This document shows, one piece after another, positions 9,970 to 19,665 of a stretch of DNA of 64,000 bases. The stretch covers positions 53,608-117,607 of the forward strand of contig NZ_AUDE01000020.1 of NCBI RefSeq assembly GCF_000425305.1, in the 5' to 3' direction. The notes beneath the pieces are model-generated. The model saw only the letters and a program-made list of their open reading frames with translations. It was not told the origin of the DNA and did no database searches. Positions within the stretch are counted from its first letter, which is position 1, and every line of letters starts with the position of its first letter. A program made the translations under genes and the position numbers. Origin of the DNA: Psychroserpens burtonensis DSM 12212. GTDB taxonomy: Bacteria; Bacteroidota; Bacteroidia; Flavobacteriales; Flavobacteriaceae.

Positions 9970-10027
9970 TTATTCTATACTTTGTTGGTGCTCGTTTTTA
10001 TTTATTTTAGCCATGTTTTAGAGTCAA

Positions 10028-10807
10028 TTATGGGCAAGAGCTGATAACAGACAATGCGAAATCAACAAGAAATTGATATTTATCTGTATTGTTACTATCA
10101 CCTATACTGTGCACTAGCGCCGTTCTGTCTCCGATGCCTAAGGCTTGATACTTGTTTATAATTATTATACCGTTTTCTGGGTCATGTGCATCTGGGTTTA
10201 TTGGGTTCTCGGATGATCCTGGTTCTCTACCATAAACAAAGTAAATTGGTGCTGATGATATATTTACTTCGTCTGTTGGAGACCACCAATTAGGATCTGT
10301 CCAAGTACCATCAGGAAGTGCATTATAAAAATAAAACCCTTTAATATTTGGGCTCTCTTGGTGTCCATATTTCCAGCTGATAATGCTTCCACGAGAAGAA
10401 CCTCCAATAATAAAGTTGGACGTGTCGAGGTTGAATTCTTCAGCATTATTTATAACCCATTCAAACATAAGTTCTGCATCATTCCATCCCGTTTCTACTT
10501 CGCTTGGTGTATTTACTGAAGTTAGAGATTCCCATGCAATAACAGAGACACCTTGGGCATTCAAATCTTCTATTATTGAGTTTGGCATATAGGTATTGCC
10601 ACCATTTCCATGAGCATCAAAATAAACAGGCGTTGAACAATCTGATTCAGCTTTATAGATATCAAGGAACTGTCTAGATTCCGAGCCATATTGTACTCCT
10701 TTTAAAAGGAAACTTTCTGTTAAAGAGTTACTGTTTATTCCTTCATTATTAGAACTACAAGAAACAAAAAGTATCGCAAGTGTCAAAATTTTTAAAAATG
10801 CCTTCAT
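10028..10807 (-). CDS. Alpha/beta-hydrolase esterase-like lipoprotein
   Basis: A 259-residue lipoprotein (signal ending LFVSC, Cys at about 17) with an alpha/beta-hydrolase fold. The nucleophile elbow is GGSSRGS, preceded by an oxyanion-type FDAHGNGG loop. A late Asp/His pair (DAHDPEN; ALVHSIGD) could complete the triad. The substrate is unknown; a carbohydrate- or xylan-esterase-like role is possible but not shown. It is transcribed toward the SnoaL-like gene and could be cotranscribed with it. Confidence 0.7.
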   Translation of the reverse strand: MKAFLKILTLAILFVSCSSNNEGINSNSLTESFLLKGVQYGSESRQFLDIYKAESDCSTPVYFDAHGNGGNTYMPNSIIEDLNAQGVSVIAWESLTSVNTPSEVETGWNDAELMFEWVINNAEEFNLDTSNFIIGGSSRGSIISWKYGHQESPNIKGFYFYNALPDGTWTDPNWWSPTDEVNISSAPIYFVYGREPGSSENPINPDAHDPENGIIIINKYQALGIGDRTALVHSIGDSNNTDKYQFLVDFALSVISSCP

Positions 10808-11027
10808 CTGAATTTAATTTTTTGTTACTCCTCTGTTGATCATTTAAGGACTCTGTTGCTTAATCCAATTCTGAATAATATTTTTGTAATATATTGATAA
10901 CAAATGTATTAAATCATTTGTTATAGTCTTTTATCCGCTAACTAAATGTCAGCATAAAGTAATTATTTACTTTCCTTTAAAAAGAGAAATTAGTACGTAT
11001 GATGTATGGTTAGCTGCTTTGGTTAGC

Positions 11028-11120
11028 AACTAAATTAGTCAAAGAAAATGAATCATAGGGAAATCTGGAGGATTTTTCGAGTATACGCATAACAAGCAAT
11101 TAAATATTCACGTTGTTAGT
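11028..11120 (+). repeat. Dispersed repeat copy C
   Basis: It begins AACTAAATTAGTCAAAG (11028) and ends TAACAAGCAATTAAATATTC followed by ACGTTGTTAG (to about 11119). Both ends align with copies at 8549, 12134 and 62859. It lies just past the 3' end of the frameshifted DUF2268 gene, with copy D at that gene's 5' side. The rest of the 10808-11176 gap shows no gene. Confidence 0.65.
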
Positions 11121-11176
11121 GGTTGTTTCTATTTGTATTTACTTTTTCTTAAAATATTGACAGCTTCAAGATTAGT

Positions 11177-12041
11177 TCAATATTCTGCTTTAAGATTTTT
11201 ATTGTTTTCTAAGGCTGTTCTCACAATATCATAGCCAACAGAATAACCGCTCCAAACAGGGTAATTGTTTGATCCAAACATAATCTCCGTTTGAAGGCCA
11301 ATATCTTTGCTTTGTAAGTTTGGCTCAATAGTATTCCATAAATCTGAAATTTGATTTTCAGTTAATGCCATGGTCCAAGGAGCTATTACACTAGGGTAAA
11401 GTGAGTGGGCGAAACAGTCGCCTTTTCCCTCAAATACCAAGTAGTCAAGCAGTGTCCAATTGGTTGATTTTCCAAAATTTAAGTTTGTCCAGTATGCATG
11501 GTTAAATTCATGAGCAACTGCATATTCAAGCATGCTTTCCCATCCTAAAATATCTGGTTCAATTGTCAAAATGATTTGTTTTGAACCTGCCATCAAACCT
11601 ATTATACCACTCATTCCTGCTACGACTTGCTTAAAATTTGGGTTTACAGGAAGGACATAAATGGTCAAACTTTCGTTGAAAATAGATAGTCGACTCTTAT
11701 TTATTGCCCCAATTATTTTGTTTTCAATTGTTGTTTTGTTTATCGAAATTCTATCAATTGATTGTTTTAGTTCGAAGAAGTTGTTTATAGGAGAGGCGAT
11801 AAAGTCCTTAAAAATGGCAGAATACTCACTTTTCTTAAAGTATTTGTTATAGATTAGGAGTGAGTACCTTTTCATTATAAATGCTGTCAACTTTTTTATC
11901 GTCTGCATTTAATTCGTCAACGAAAGTTTCATAGTAGTCTGTTAGGAAAATAATTTTGTCTGAAGTTGTTTGTCCATAGCATGAAACTAAGCTGGACAAC
12001 AATGTAAATGTCAATAAAATGATTTTACTACTTTTATTCAT
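11177..12041 (-). pseudogene. DUF2268-type zinc protease lipoprotein, frameshifted
   Basis: Two overlapping frames make one protein. 12041-11847 encodes a signal (SLVSC) and the first 60 residues, ending at a TAA just after KVLTPNL. The downstream frame runs from about 11880 to 11177 and continues with IYNKYFKKSEYSAIFKDF. The second part holds the metalloprotease motif HEFNH and EGKGDCFAHSLYP, as in DUF2268 predicted Zn-proteases. A single-base shift near 11845-11870 joins them; no long homopolymer is present there. The MQTIKK... start of the second frame is unlikely to be real. It may be a true pseudogene or an assembly error. The gene is bracketed by repeats C and D. Confidence 0.75.
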
Positions 12042-12133
12042 GGGTAATTATTGCTTTAAGAGATGATGACTGATTCGTTGAATTGTTACAAGTGAGATTA
12101 ACGTGTGGTTTACGTTTAGTTGCCCTGGCTAGC

Positions 12134-12227
12134 ATCTAAATTAGTAAAATAAAATTAACCAGAGGTGAATTTGATAGCATCTTAAGAGTACACATTTAAC
12201 AAGCATTTGATTATACAGGTTGTTGGC
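12134..12227 (+). repeat. Dispersed repeat copy D
   Basis: It begins ATCTAAATTAGTAAAAT (12134) and ends TTTAACAAGCATTTGATTAT with ACAGGTTGTTGGC (to 12227). It is the closest relative of copy C, and the same orientation places the DUF2268 gene between two direct copies. Confidence 0.65.
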
Positions 12228-12289
12228 TTTTCTTTATACTGCTCGTAATTTGGCCATAAAGCATTATATGTTCAAATCATCTTAATTTT

Positions 12290-12920
12290 TTTATTTCTCT
12301 AAACCCTTCTTAATTCAGTCTTTCAAATTGTTTGATTTAATACTAATAGCATCAATACGTCTTATAAGGTTTTCTAAACTTTTTTGTACAAAGATGAATT
12401 GTCTTTTGTGATTCCTTCATTGACATCACTAATAATATTACTTCTCACCTAATCATTTCCTATCAGTATATAGTAATTTCATCTTTCGTAAAGTTTGTAA
12501 TTAGGCGTAATGGTATTTGGCAAATAGTTAGAGTTTAGGGCCTAGGGTTTTTCTGTAGTTTTCATTTGCTCATAAGCAGAACTGCTAAAGTTAAATGTAC
12601 TTTATGAATAATAATCTTCTTTTAAATATAGTTCAACATTTTACGCATTAATACTGGCCAATAATGTGTCATGTTATTTTAAAAAATAGTTTCAAATTTA
12701 ACAGACATAAAATTTAAGCGGTAGATGTTTGATTGCAGTTCTATATCTAATTTCTTAAGTAATGAGTTTTGAATGGCCTCATTTTTATGATCAGTATTCC
12801 AATTACTTATGTGAAGTGCTATAAAAATTTTGGTAACTACAAGAAAAATTTATCCAATAGCATAAAGCACATATTTACTAGCCTTATCATATTTATTTCT
12901 CGGGAACGAGGGAATCTTAT
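12290..12920 (-). pseudogene. Decayed DUF6090-family membrane protein gene
   Basis: On the minus strand, 12880-12795 translates to KYVLYAIG-stop-IFLVV followed by FIALHISNWN. This is the hallmark N-terminal membrane segment of DUF6090 proteins (consensus KYLLYAIGEIxLVVIGILIALQINNWN), with one Glu codon turned to a stop. Coding-like pieces continue in shifting frames (SSAYEQMK, HNDTLLASI) to about 12290. It is broken by several stops and frameshifts. It accounts for most of the 12.0-13.0 kb gap and belongs to the accessory strip. Confidence 0.65.
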
Positions 12921-13045
12921 TAGTTAGTCTTAGTGAAGGCTAACAATCGGATATACCCAACTGTAAATATCCAAATTAGGACGCTAATATAATAAATCTT
13001 TGATTTTTACACATGATTTATTGAAGTGATGATTGTCTTTTTCAA

Positions 13046-13399
13046 TCACTTCCTAACCAAACCAACAAGTTGCTTACCAAACACTGCAGCAACACCAGAG
13101 GCCAATCCACCAACTAATCCAGTCACCAAAATCAATACATGAGGATTACCACCAAGAGGAAGGAGTACGGCTATCTTCTTAGCCAAAGTGAAATCATTAG
13201 CACTACTTACGATAAAGGCATAGATTGCCCAAAAGCAAAATACAGCTAGAAAAGGCACAAAAAATACAGCAGCCTTTTTCAGACTAAAAAATAGTGCAGA
13301 TACAAATCCTGCAACCATAACAGACCACCAAGGTAAATAGAGCGATAGGAGTACTGCTAAAATTATTGTGATGACAAAGTTTATAATGTTAGTCTTCAT
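13046..13399 (-). CDS. Small membrane protein, unknown function
   Basis: 117 residues, almost entirely hydrophobic, with about four transmembrane helices (residues 5-22, 24-45, 48-68, 88-110). No recognisable motif. It begins one base after the stop of the penicillin-acylase gene on the same strand, so the two are almost certainly cotranscribed. The name is unknown to me. Confidence 0.7.
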   Translation of the reverse strand: MKTNIINFVITIILAVLLSLYLPWWSVMVAGFVSALFFSLKKAAVFFVPFLAVFCFWAIYAFIVSSANDFTLAKKIAVLLPLGGNPHVLILVTGLVGGLASGVAAVFGKQLVGLVRK

Positions 13400-13400
13400 A

Positions 13401-15815
13401 TTATTTACTTGGTGTTAACGTTTGTGTCCCTATAATTTGATCTGTAGCCTTAGCATCGTGCAAGAAGTTTAATTCATGATACTTGCCAATTGCCCAATCA
13501 TCAATAAAATTATCGTAATAGGCGCTTCCTGGATTACCAGATTGTCCACCAGGATAAATCCCGAAAGCTTTAGGAGGCGAACTCATTTCTACAATCATTC
13601 TCCACGATGGTCCGTGAGTTGCAGAAGCCGCATTGACAATATTGCGATCACCACCAATAGGTAAATCAAATCTCGAAAAAGCAGGTAAACCCTGAAGTAG
13701 ATGACCAACATGAGTGCCTTTATAAGCTTGCCAATTATAGTCACCATTTTTAGCTTTCCATTCCATGAGCTCTTTTACAGTATCTTTAAATGACAATAAA
13801 AACAAATCTTGAGCCGTTTCTTTCTCTGGAGTTTCTACAATATCCATAAATTCATTCTCCGGTTTTGTTTTCATCAAATAAATAGTCTGATAGGCATATG
13901 GTGACATCAATGCTTCCTCTTCGGTATCAAATTCATCCCAAGTTAAATGGTATAATTTGGAGTACCATTTTGACCAAATACTCGGACCTAATTTTTCTAT
14001 ATCGTTATTAAAATCCCAAGCTTTGATTTGGGTATAAATCTCCTTTTCTTCGGAGGTCATTAAACTATCGTCCATCGAATCAAACATAAAAGGCAATAAC
14101 TCAGCGGCTTTTAAATTATAATTATTATTGTGAAGCGCTTTAAAATCATCTATTGAAAATTTATCTTTTGAATTAAAGAAATCATTAATCACACGATTTC
14201 TATAGGTTTCATAACCGTCATTAAATACATAAAACGGATAGTTTTTATCAACAGGATGTTGATTAGCCGAACTCACAAAACCACGTTCTGGATTTTTAGT
14301 GTGTGCATTAAATGCCTGCGGAATATAACTCTGCCAATCATGTTCTGGATTAGAACCATCCAATAGAAATTTACCTTGACCTTTCCACTTATTAGGAAAA
14401 AGACCTTGAATCCAAATAGCAATATCACCTTCCGTAGAGGCAAAAACAAAGTTTTGAGCGGGTGCTGTATATCCTTTTAATGCGTTGACATAATCGTCAT
14501 AATTTTTTGATTTGTTCAACGCTAAAAAGGCACCCTGATTATTGCCTCCAATATGACCAACCCATTTCATAGCATAACCAGATTTTTCGTTATCACTCAT
14601 GAAATTATGATCGTAAGTCACAGGTCCATGATGCGTATAAATTACAGAGTCGATAACCGTTGCAGCACCTTTTACTTTAATCTCTTCAATACGCACTGAT
14701 GTGTTTCTCCATTGATTATCATATTTGTACTGTGTCCTAGTGGTGTCTTTAAATTCAATTTTGTACCAATCTAAAACATCCCGAGTCGCGTTAGTTTCTC
14801 CCCAAGCTATATGATTATTAAATCCTGAAATAACGCCTAGAGCACCTGGTAACGTCGCTCCCATAGTATTATACTCTGGTGTGCTCAACTGCATAACAAA
14901 CCAAATGGAAGGTAAGTTTAAGCCTAAATGTGGATCGTTGGCAAGAATGGGATTTCCAGTAGTCGATTTTGCTCTAGAAACTGCCCAATTATTACTGCCA
15001 TTATCTGGATTTGGTTTTTCTATGGTTTGCGGTATGGTATCCAACGGTAGTTCTCCTTCAGGAGTTTTAGTGATCTCTACATCAATAAAACTCCAATCGG
15101 TTTCTTTTGGAATAATGGGATCATTAACATCAAAAAAATCTGGAAATAGTAAGTCAAAACGCTCTTTTCCGAATTTGCGCAACATATTCGTGTATTCTAA
15201 ATCATTGTCTCCACCAGCTAACATCTTTGTCATATACATTAATAGTAGCGTGGTTTTTTTTGTGGTCCAAGCTTCTGGCTCATAATCTAATAGCTTATAT
15301 TCTACAGGAAATGTTTTAGCATCTAAGGATATTATATAACTGTTTACACCATCACGATAGGCTTCTAAGAACTTTATAGCCTCTGGATTTTCTCGCATTT
15401 TTTCTAGTGCTTTTTCTGCACCAAATCCCATTCCTCGTCTGCGTTCACTACGATCATAATTTAAGCCTGCGCTTCCAATAAGTTCTGAGACACGTCCTGC
15501 AGCAGCATGTGTTTGAAATTCCATTTGCCATAACCTATGTTTTGCAGTGATATAGCCTTGTGCTTTGTATAGATCTAAATCGTTTTGAGCAAAAATATGA
15601 GGAATCAATTGTTCATCATAATGAATGGTTACTGGAGCAGACAAACCTTGGATATTGACATTTCCGTCGATAGTTTCTTCTTGATCATTTTGCCAAACTC
15701 CACCTGCAGGATCTAAGAATTTACCAATAGGAGGGATCGAACCTAATTTTGTGTTAAATACATAGAAAATAACAATTGTGACTACAAAAGTTATGACGAG
15801 TTTGAGGTATTTCAT
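13401..15815 (-). CDS. Penicillin acylase family Ntn-hydrolase
   Basis: An 804-residue member of the penicillin G/acyl-homoserine-lactone acylase family (S45). These are made as precursors and cleaved autocatalytically; the new N-terminal Ser of the beta chain is the nucleophile. Here that residue is Ser274 in GSNNWAVS. One N-terminal hydrophobic segment (residues 4-22) should send it to the periplasm or anchor it. Other family landmarks are ANDPHLGLNLPSIWF, PGALGVISGFNNHIAWG and the late GGQSGNPGS motif. The substrate cannot be predicted; N-acyl amides are typical and AHL quenching is only a possibility. It is followed by a small membrane protein gene. Confidence 0.9.
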   Translation of the reverse strand: MKYLKLVITFVVTIVIFYVFNTKLGSIPPIGKFLDPAGGVWQNDQEETIDGNVNIQGLSAPVTIHYDEQLIPHIFAQNDLDLYKAQGYITAKHRLWQMEFQTHAAAGRVSELIGSAGLNYDRSERRRGMGFGAEKALEKMRENPEAIKFLEAYRDGVNSYIISLDAKTFPVEYKLLDYEPEAWTTKKTTLLLMYMTKMLAGGDNDLEYTNMLRKFGKERFDLLFPDFFDVNDPIIPKETDWSFIDVEITKTPEGELPLDTIPQTIEKPNPDNGSNNWAVSRAKSTTGNPILANDPHLGLNLPSIWFVMQLSTPEYNTMGATLPGALGVISGFNNHIAWGETNATRDVLDWYKIEFKDTTRTQYKYDNQWRNTSVRIEEIKVKGAATVIDSVIYTHHGPVTYDHNFMSDNEKSGYAMKWVGHIGGNNQGAFLALNKSKNYDDYVNALKGYTAPAQNFVFASTEGDIAIWIQGLFPNKWKGQGKFLLDGSNPEHDWQSYIPQAFNAHTKNPERGFVSSANQHPVDKNYPFYVFNDGYETYRNRVINDFFNSKDKFSIDDFKALHNNNYNLKAAELLPFMFDSMDDSLMTSEEKEIYTQIKAWDFNNDIEKLGPSIWSKWYSKLYHLTWDEFDTEEEALMSPYAYQTIYLMKTKPENEFMDIVETPEKETAQDLFLLSFKDTVKELMEWKAKNGDYNWQAYKGTHVGHLLQGLPAFSRFDLPIGGDRNIVNAASATHGPSWRMIVEMSSPPKAFGIYPGGQSGNPGSAYYDNFIDDWAIGKYHELNFLHDAKATDQIIGTQTLTPSK

Positions 15816-15877
15816 ATGGTTGGGGTTAGTCTACTAAATTACTGATATTTACGATTATTATTGTTGTTATTTAAGGT

Positions 15878-16690
15878 TTAGATATCAATCTCAACCATTT
15901 CAGCTCTAGCACCAAATCGAATTGGTATGGCACTTGTTCCAATTCCTTTTGAAACATACATTATAGGTTCATTTTCAGTATACCACCCTTTTAGATATCT
16001 ACCGCTACCTTGAGGTGTAATTGGAGCAAAACCTAAGAAAGAAATTTGCCCTCCGTGTGTATGTCCTGATAAAACAAGATCAATAGGTAAGTCTGCTTTT
16101 TCAACCGCAATCGTATCTCTGTGTTGTGGGCAATGCGTTAAGACAATATTAGTTTCAGTGTTTTTTAAGTTGGTGACCGCTTTTTGGAAATCAGGATAAC
16201 CGCCAACAAAATCATCAATACCAATAATTGAAACTGTACGATTTTTAATAGTGATACTTCGGCTCTCGTTAATTAAAAGCTCACAATTATTTTTTGAAAA
16301 CATAGTTTCCAATTTAACTAAATCAACTTCTCCCCAATATTCCCAATTGCCTGTAATCGCATATTTTGGAATAGTATTATCGATTAATTGCAAAAACGTA
16401 TCTAAAGCGTCAATTTTATCTGTGTTATTAACAGAATCACCAGTTATAAAAATCAGATCAGGTTTTAGATCATTTATTTTTTTTGCTATTGATTTGTGGA
16501 AATATCGCAGTGTCTCAAAATGCAAATCTGATATTTGAATAATCTTTATCTTGTTATTTTTAGGTTTAGAAATATCGAAATAGTTCCAATCGATAACATA
16601 TTTTTCAAACCAAAAGCCGTCTAAAAAGACTAAACCGATAGTTGCTAGTAACGTTCTTTTAACAAATTTTCTTCTGGATAATTTTGACAT
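15878..16690 (-). CDS. YkuE-like calcineurin-type metallophosphoesterase, Tat signal
   Basis: 270 residues. The N-terminus SRRKFVK followed by a hydrophobic stretch looks like a twin-arginine signal or anchor. The five metallophosphoesterase motifs are present in order: ISDLHF, ITGDSVNN, GNWEYWG, LTHCPQH and SGHTHGGQ. YkuE-type enzymes hydrolyse lipid or nucleotide phosphates at the cell surface; the substrate is not known here. It is followed 60 bases later by the divergent side of the penicillin-acylase gene and preceded by the DciA-like gene, all on one strand. Confidence 0.85.
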   Translation of the reverse strand: MSKLSRRKFVKRTLLATIGLVFLDGFWFEKYVIDWNYFDISKPKNNKIKIIQISDLHFETLRYFHKSIAKKINDLKPDLIFITGDSVNNTDKIDALDTFLQLIDNTIPKYAITGNWEYWGEVDLVKLETMFSKNNCELLINESRSITIKNRTVSIIGIDDFVGGYPDFQKAVTNLKNTETNIVLTHCPQHRDTIAVEKADLPIDLVLSGHTHGGQISFLGFAPITPQGSGRYLKGWYTENEPIMYVSKGIGTSAIPIRFGARAEMVEIDI

Positions 16691-16709
16691 TTATAAAAAA
16701 TAAATAGCT

Positions 16710-17006
16710 TTATCTGAGCACCAATTTACTCACCACTTTTTTACCGATAGCGTCATTAAGCATATCCACAATTTTTTGTTTTCCGTAGCTTAATTCTTCA
16801 CGAAGTACGCTAGAACTTAAAGCCACATATAAAACATCTCTGTCCAATGAAACATCTGTAGTATAATTATTCACACCATTTCCCATCATTTTTGCCCAGG
16901 CATCTTTAACATCTACTTTGTCCAAGCCAGATTGTAATTTATTTTTCTCTACAAACTCTTTGAGGATATCGCTAATTGGTAAATTTTCGTTGTGTCGCTT
17001 TGCCAT
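16710..17006 (-). CDS. DUF721/DciA-like protein
   Basis: A DUF721 protein of about 98 residues, a family that includes the DciA helicase-loading factor of bacteria lacking DnaC. The signature is an N-terminal ISDILKEFVEKNKLQSGLD helix, then DAWAKMMGNGVNNYT and a strand-rich VLYVALSSSVLREELSYGK segment. Two ATGs two codons apart are possible (17012 and 17006); I prefer the inner one, which gives MAKRHNEN. Its position beside recF is common in Bacteroidota and fits a replication role. Confidence 0.8.
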   Translation of the reverse strand: MAKRHNENLPISDILKEFVEKNKLQSGLDKVDVKDAWAKMMGNGVNNYTTDVSLDRDVLYVALSSSVLREELSYGKQKIVDMLNDAIGKKVVSKLVLR

Positions 17007-17057
17007 GTTCATTTTCCGAAGTTATCGGAAATCTTATTATTCATTACTAAAAAATTG

Positions 17058-17495
17058 TTATTTGGTATCAAAATCTAAATCTAAAGATTCGTAACGTTTA
17101 TAAATATAGACGTCTTTATTGGTGTTATTGAGTATTATCAATTGGGTTTCATTGGCATTTAAAATGGTTTCTTTCCATTTTGAATAAGGTGTTGTATAAT
17201 AAATATTAAGACTGTCATCATCTATTTTTATACTGAAATTTTCTTCACTTCTAGACGTTTCAAAAGTTCCAAATAAATTTGGTTTTAGTTTTCTTCGGAA
17301 ACCAGACAAACTATCTGAAACCTCAATATAATCTATCGTATCATTGAAATTATAGTCTTTTTTTGTGCCATCACTCAAAGTTACTTCGTCAATTTCCCAA
17401 TACCCATTAAGATGATTTATCATTGTATTAGGATCGTTTGAGCAGCTAAATAACAGTAATGTTATAACTAGTAAAGAAAGTCTTTTGTACATCAT
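17058..17495 (-). CDS. Lipocalin-like lipoprotein
   Basis: About 145 residues. The open frame extends to a TTG at 17510, but the ATG at 17495 (or 17492) gives a clean lipoprotein signal MYKRLSLLVITLLLFSC. The mature part (LNGYWEIDEVTLSDGTKKDY..., then strands to VYIYKRYESL) fits a small lipocalin-like beta-barrel. The function is unknown. It lies between recF and the DciA-like gene on the same strand. Confidence 0.75.
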   Translation of the reverse strand: MMYKRLSLLVITLLLFSCSNDPNTMINHLNGYWEIDEVTLSDGTKKDYNFNDTIDYIEVSDSLSGFRRKLKPNLFGTFETSRSEENFSIKIDDDSLNIYYTTPYSKWKETILNANETQLIILNNTNKDVYIYKRYESLDLDFDTK

Positions 17496-17657
17496 ATCAC
17501 CAAATTTCAAAAATTAAAGTACAAATTCCGTGCGCCATCAAGAACGGTATCTGTAGAAATTACATCTATAAGATATATTAACAGTCCAAAGTTAAAAAAC
17601 AAAATACAATAATATCTCAATAAGCCTTTGGAATTTTTATATCGAAATTTTTAAATT

Positions 17658-18737
17658 TTAAAGCTTGAATATTTTATAAGACTGGTGAATTTGCTTTATC
17701 ACATGTTCTGTACGTTCGGCATGAGTATCACTGATAAATAATTGACCAAAATCTTCATTATCAACTAAACTAATTATTTGAGCAACGCGATTCTCATCTA
17801 GTTTATCAAAAATATCATCTAATAATAGGAGAGGAGTAACACCATTTTGTTCTTTTATAAAATCAAATTGTGCCAGTTTTAAAGCAATCAAAAATGATTT
17901 TTGCTGACCTTGACTTCCAAACTTTTTAATAGGATAGGTTTCAATTTCAAAATTAAGATCATCCTTATGAATTCCAACGCTTGTATAATGTAAGGCTTTA
18001 TCTTTATTAATATTTTTTGCTAATAAGCTTTTTAAATCATCGTCAAACAAATCGCTTTTGTAATTTAAATTGACTTCTTCATTATCATTACTAATAGCTT
18101 TATACCGTGCTTTAAAAATAGGAATGAATGTATTTAAAAATTCGTCGCGGGTTTTATAAATCTCGCTTCCATAAGTGTGCAGTTGTTCGTTATAAACGTC
18201 AAGTGTTTGTACATTAAACGTGTTATTAAGTGCAAAATATTTCAATAAGGCATTACGTTGTGATAAAATCTTATTGTAATTAATTAGATTACTGAGATAG
18301 ACTTTATCACTTTGTGATATGACACTGTCAATGAATTTTCGGCGTGTTTCACTACCTTCAATAATCAAATCACGATCTGCAGGTGAAATTATAACTAAAG
18401 GAATTAAACCAATATGATCACTAAATTTTTCATACGCCTTTCCGTTGCGTTTGATCATTTTCTTTTGTCCACGTTTTAGAGACACGACAACCTTTTCGGT
18501 TTTGTCGTTTTTATCAAAAATACCATCTACAACAAAAAAGTCTTCGTTATGTTTAATGTTTTGAGATGCAATAGGGTTAAAGTAGCTTTTTCCGAAGGAT
18601 AAATGATAGATTGCATCAAGGGCATTTGTTTTACCAACACCGTTAGCACCGACAAAGCAATTAATTTTAGCATCAAATTCGAAATTCTGTTGTTCAAAAT
18701 TTTTATAATTAACTAAGCTTAAAGTGTTTAAAATCAT
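17658..18737 (-). CDS. recF: DNA replication and repair protein RecF
   Basis: RecF is an SMC-like ATPase that loads RecA at gaps with RecO and RecR. The 359-residue protein has the Walker A motif GANGVGKT at about 30-37, the RecF-specific LTLxNYKNF-type start ([10 protein letters not shown]), a signature region [17 protein letters not shown], and Walker [13 protein letters not shown]. It heads a minus-strand run with the lipocalin-like and DciA-like genes, divergent from the TPR gene. Confidence 0.96.
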   Translation of the reverse strand: MILNTLSLVNYKNFEQQNFEFDAKINCFVGANGVGKTNALDAIYHLSFGKSYFNPIASQNIKHNEDFFVVDGIFDKNDKTEKVVVSLKRGQKKMIKRNGKAYEKFSDHIGLIPLVIISPADRDLIIEGSETRRKFIDSVISQSDKVYLSNLINYNKILSQRNALLKYFALNNTFNVQTLDVYNEQLHTYGSEIYKTRDEFLNTFIPIFKARYKAISNDNEEVNLNYKSDLFDDDLKSLLAKNINKDKALHYTSVGIHKDDLNFEIETYPIKKFGSQGQQKSFLIALKLAQFDFIKEQNGVTPLLLLDDIFDKLDENRVAQIISLVDNEDFGQLFISDTHAERTEHVIKQIHQSYKIFKL

Positions 18738-18857
18738 AAAAGTAAAGGGGAATATGGGTATTTGGGCGTCCTAAATATACGCGGAAGTAAAAATAACAAA
18801 TAATTTACCTTTTAAATCCCAATAAAAATTTTATTTTTGCGCCACAAATAAACAACC

Positions 18858-19631
18858 ATGGCAACATATAAGAAACGAGGATATAAACCAAAAGCTACCA
18901 AAGAAAAAGGTGAAACGTTAGATGCTTTAGAGCAAGATTCTACAACAGCAGAAGTGTTTAATACACTGGATGAAGGAGCTAATAAAGCTGAAGATTGGGT
19001 TGCTGGAAATCAAAAAGGAATTTTTATCCTTATTGGTGTAGCAGCAGTGATTATGCTAGGTTACTTAGGATATAATAAGTTTATTGCTGAGCCTAAGGCT
19101 GAAGAAGCAATGAATGAAATGTACTCTTCTCAAAAATATTTTGATGAAGCTGTGGATGGAGTAGGCAAAGATTCTTTATATAATTTAGCCCTTACAGGTG
19201 GTGGTGGAAAATTAGGTTTAACAGATATCGTTGACCAATATGGAACGACTCCTGCTGGAAATTTAGCAAACTATTATGCTGGTATGGCATATTTAAATAC
19301 TAAAGATTATACGAATGCTGTTAAGTATTTAGGTGATTTTAGTACCGATGATGCCGTTCTTGGACCAATTGCTAAAGGAGGAATGGGAGATGCCTTTGTT
19401 CAATTAGAACAATTACCAGAAGCTTTAGAATATTATGAAAAGGCAATCGCTGCATCAACTAATGACTATACAACACCAATGTATCTTTTAAAAGCGGCGA
19501 ATGTTGCACAATCATTAGGTAAAAGTGATAAAGCTTTAAAATATTACATGAGAATTAAATCTGATTTTAAAACGTCAGATCAAGCAAAAAATATTGATAC
19601 CTTTATTGGTAGAGCAGAATCGAGTAAATAA
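18858..19631 (+). CDS. Membrane-anchored tetratricopeptide repeat protein
   Basis: 257 residues: a basic N-terminus (TYKKRGYKPK), a cytoplasmic acidic stretch, one transmembrane helix at about 54-72, then a soluble part with TPR-like helices (LANYYAGMAYLNTKDYTNAVKYL, ALEYYEKAI, LKYYMRIKSDF). The layout resembles YfgM/Tol-associated TPR proteins that bind periplasmic chaperones. A TATTTTTG -7 element lies at 18832-18839, 18 bases before the ATG, but I see no good -33 box. It is followed 34 bases later by ribH. Confidence 0.82.
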   Translation: MATYKKRGYKPKATKEKGETLDALEQDSTTAEVFNTLDEGANKAEDWVAGNQKGIFILIGVAAVIMLGYLGYNKFIAEPKAEEAMNEMYSSQKYFDEAVDGVGKDSLYNLALTGGGGKLGLTDIVDQYGTTPAGNLANYYAGMAYLNTKDYTNAVKYLGDFSTDDAVLGPIAKGGMGDAFVQLEQLPEALEYYEKAIAASTNDYTTPMYLLKAANVAQSLGKSDKALKYYMRIKSDFKTSDQAKNIDTFIGRAESSK

Positions 19632-19665
19632 TTAAATAGAGCTCCGATGTTACGGAGAATGCACT

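Noticed and set aside
14881..15285. Plus-strand open frame inside the penicillin-acylase gene
   Set aside because: It is antisense to a strongly supported enzyme gene, with the catalytic Ser274 region encoded on the other strand.
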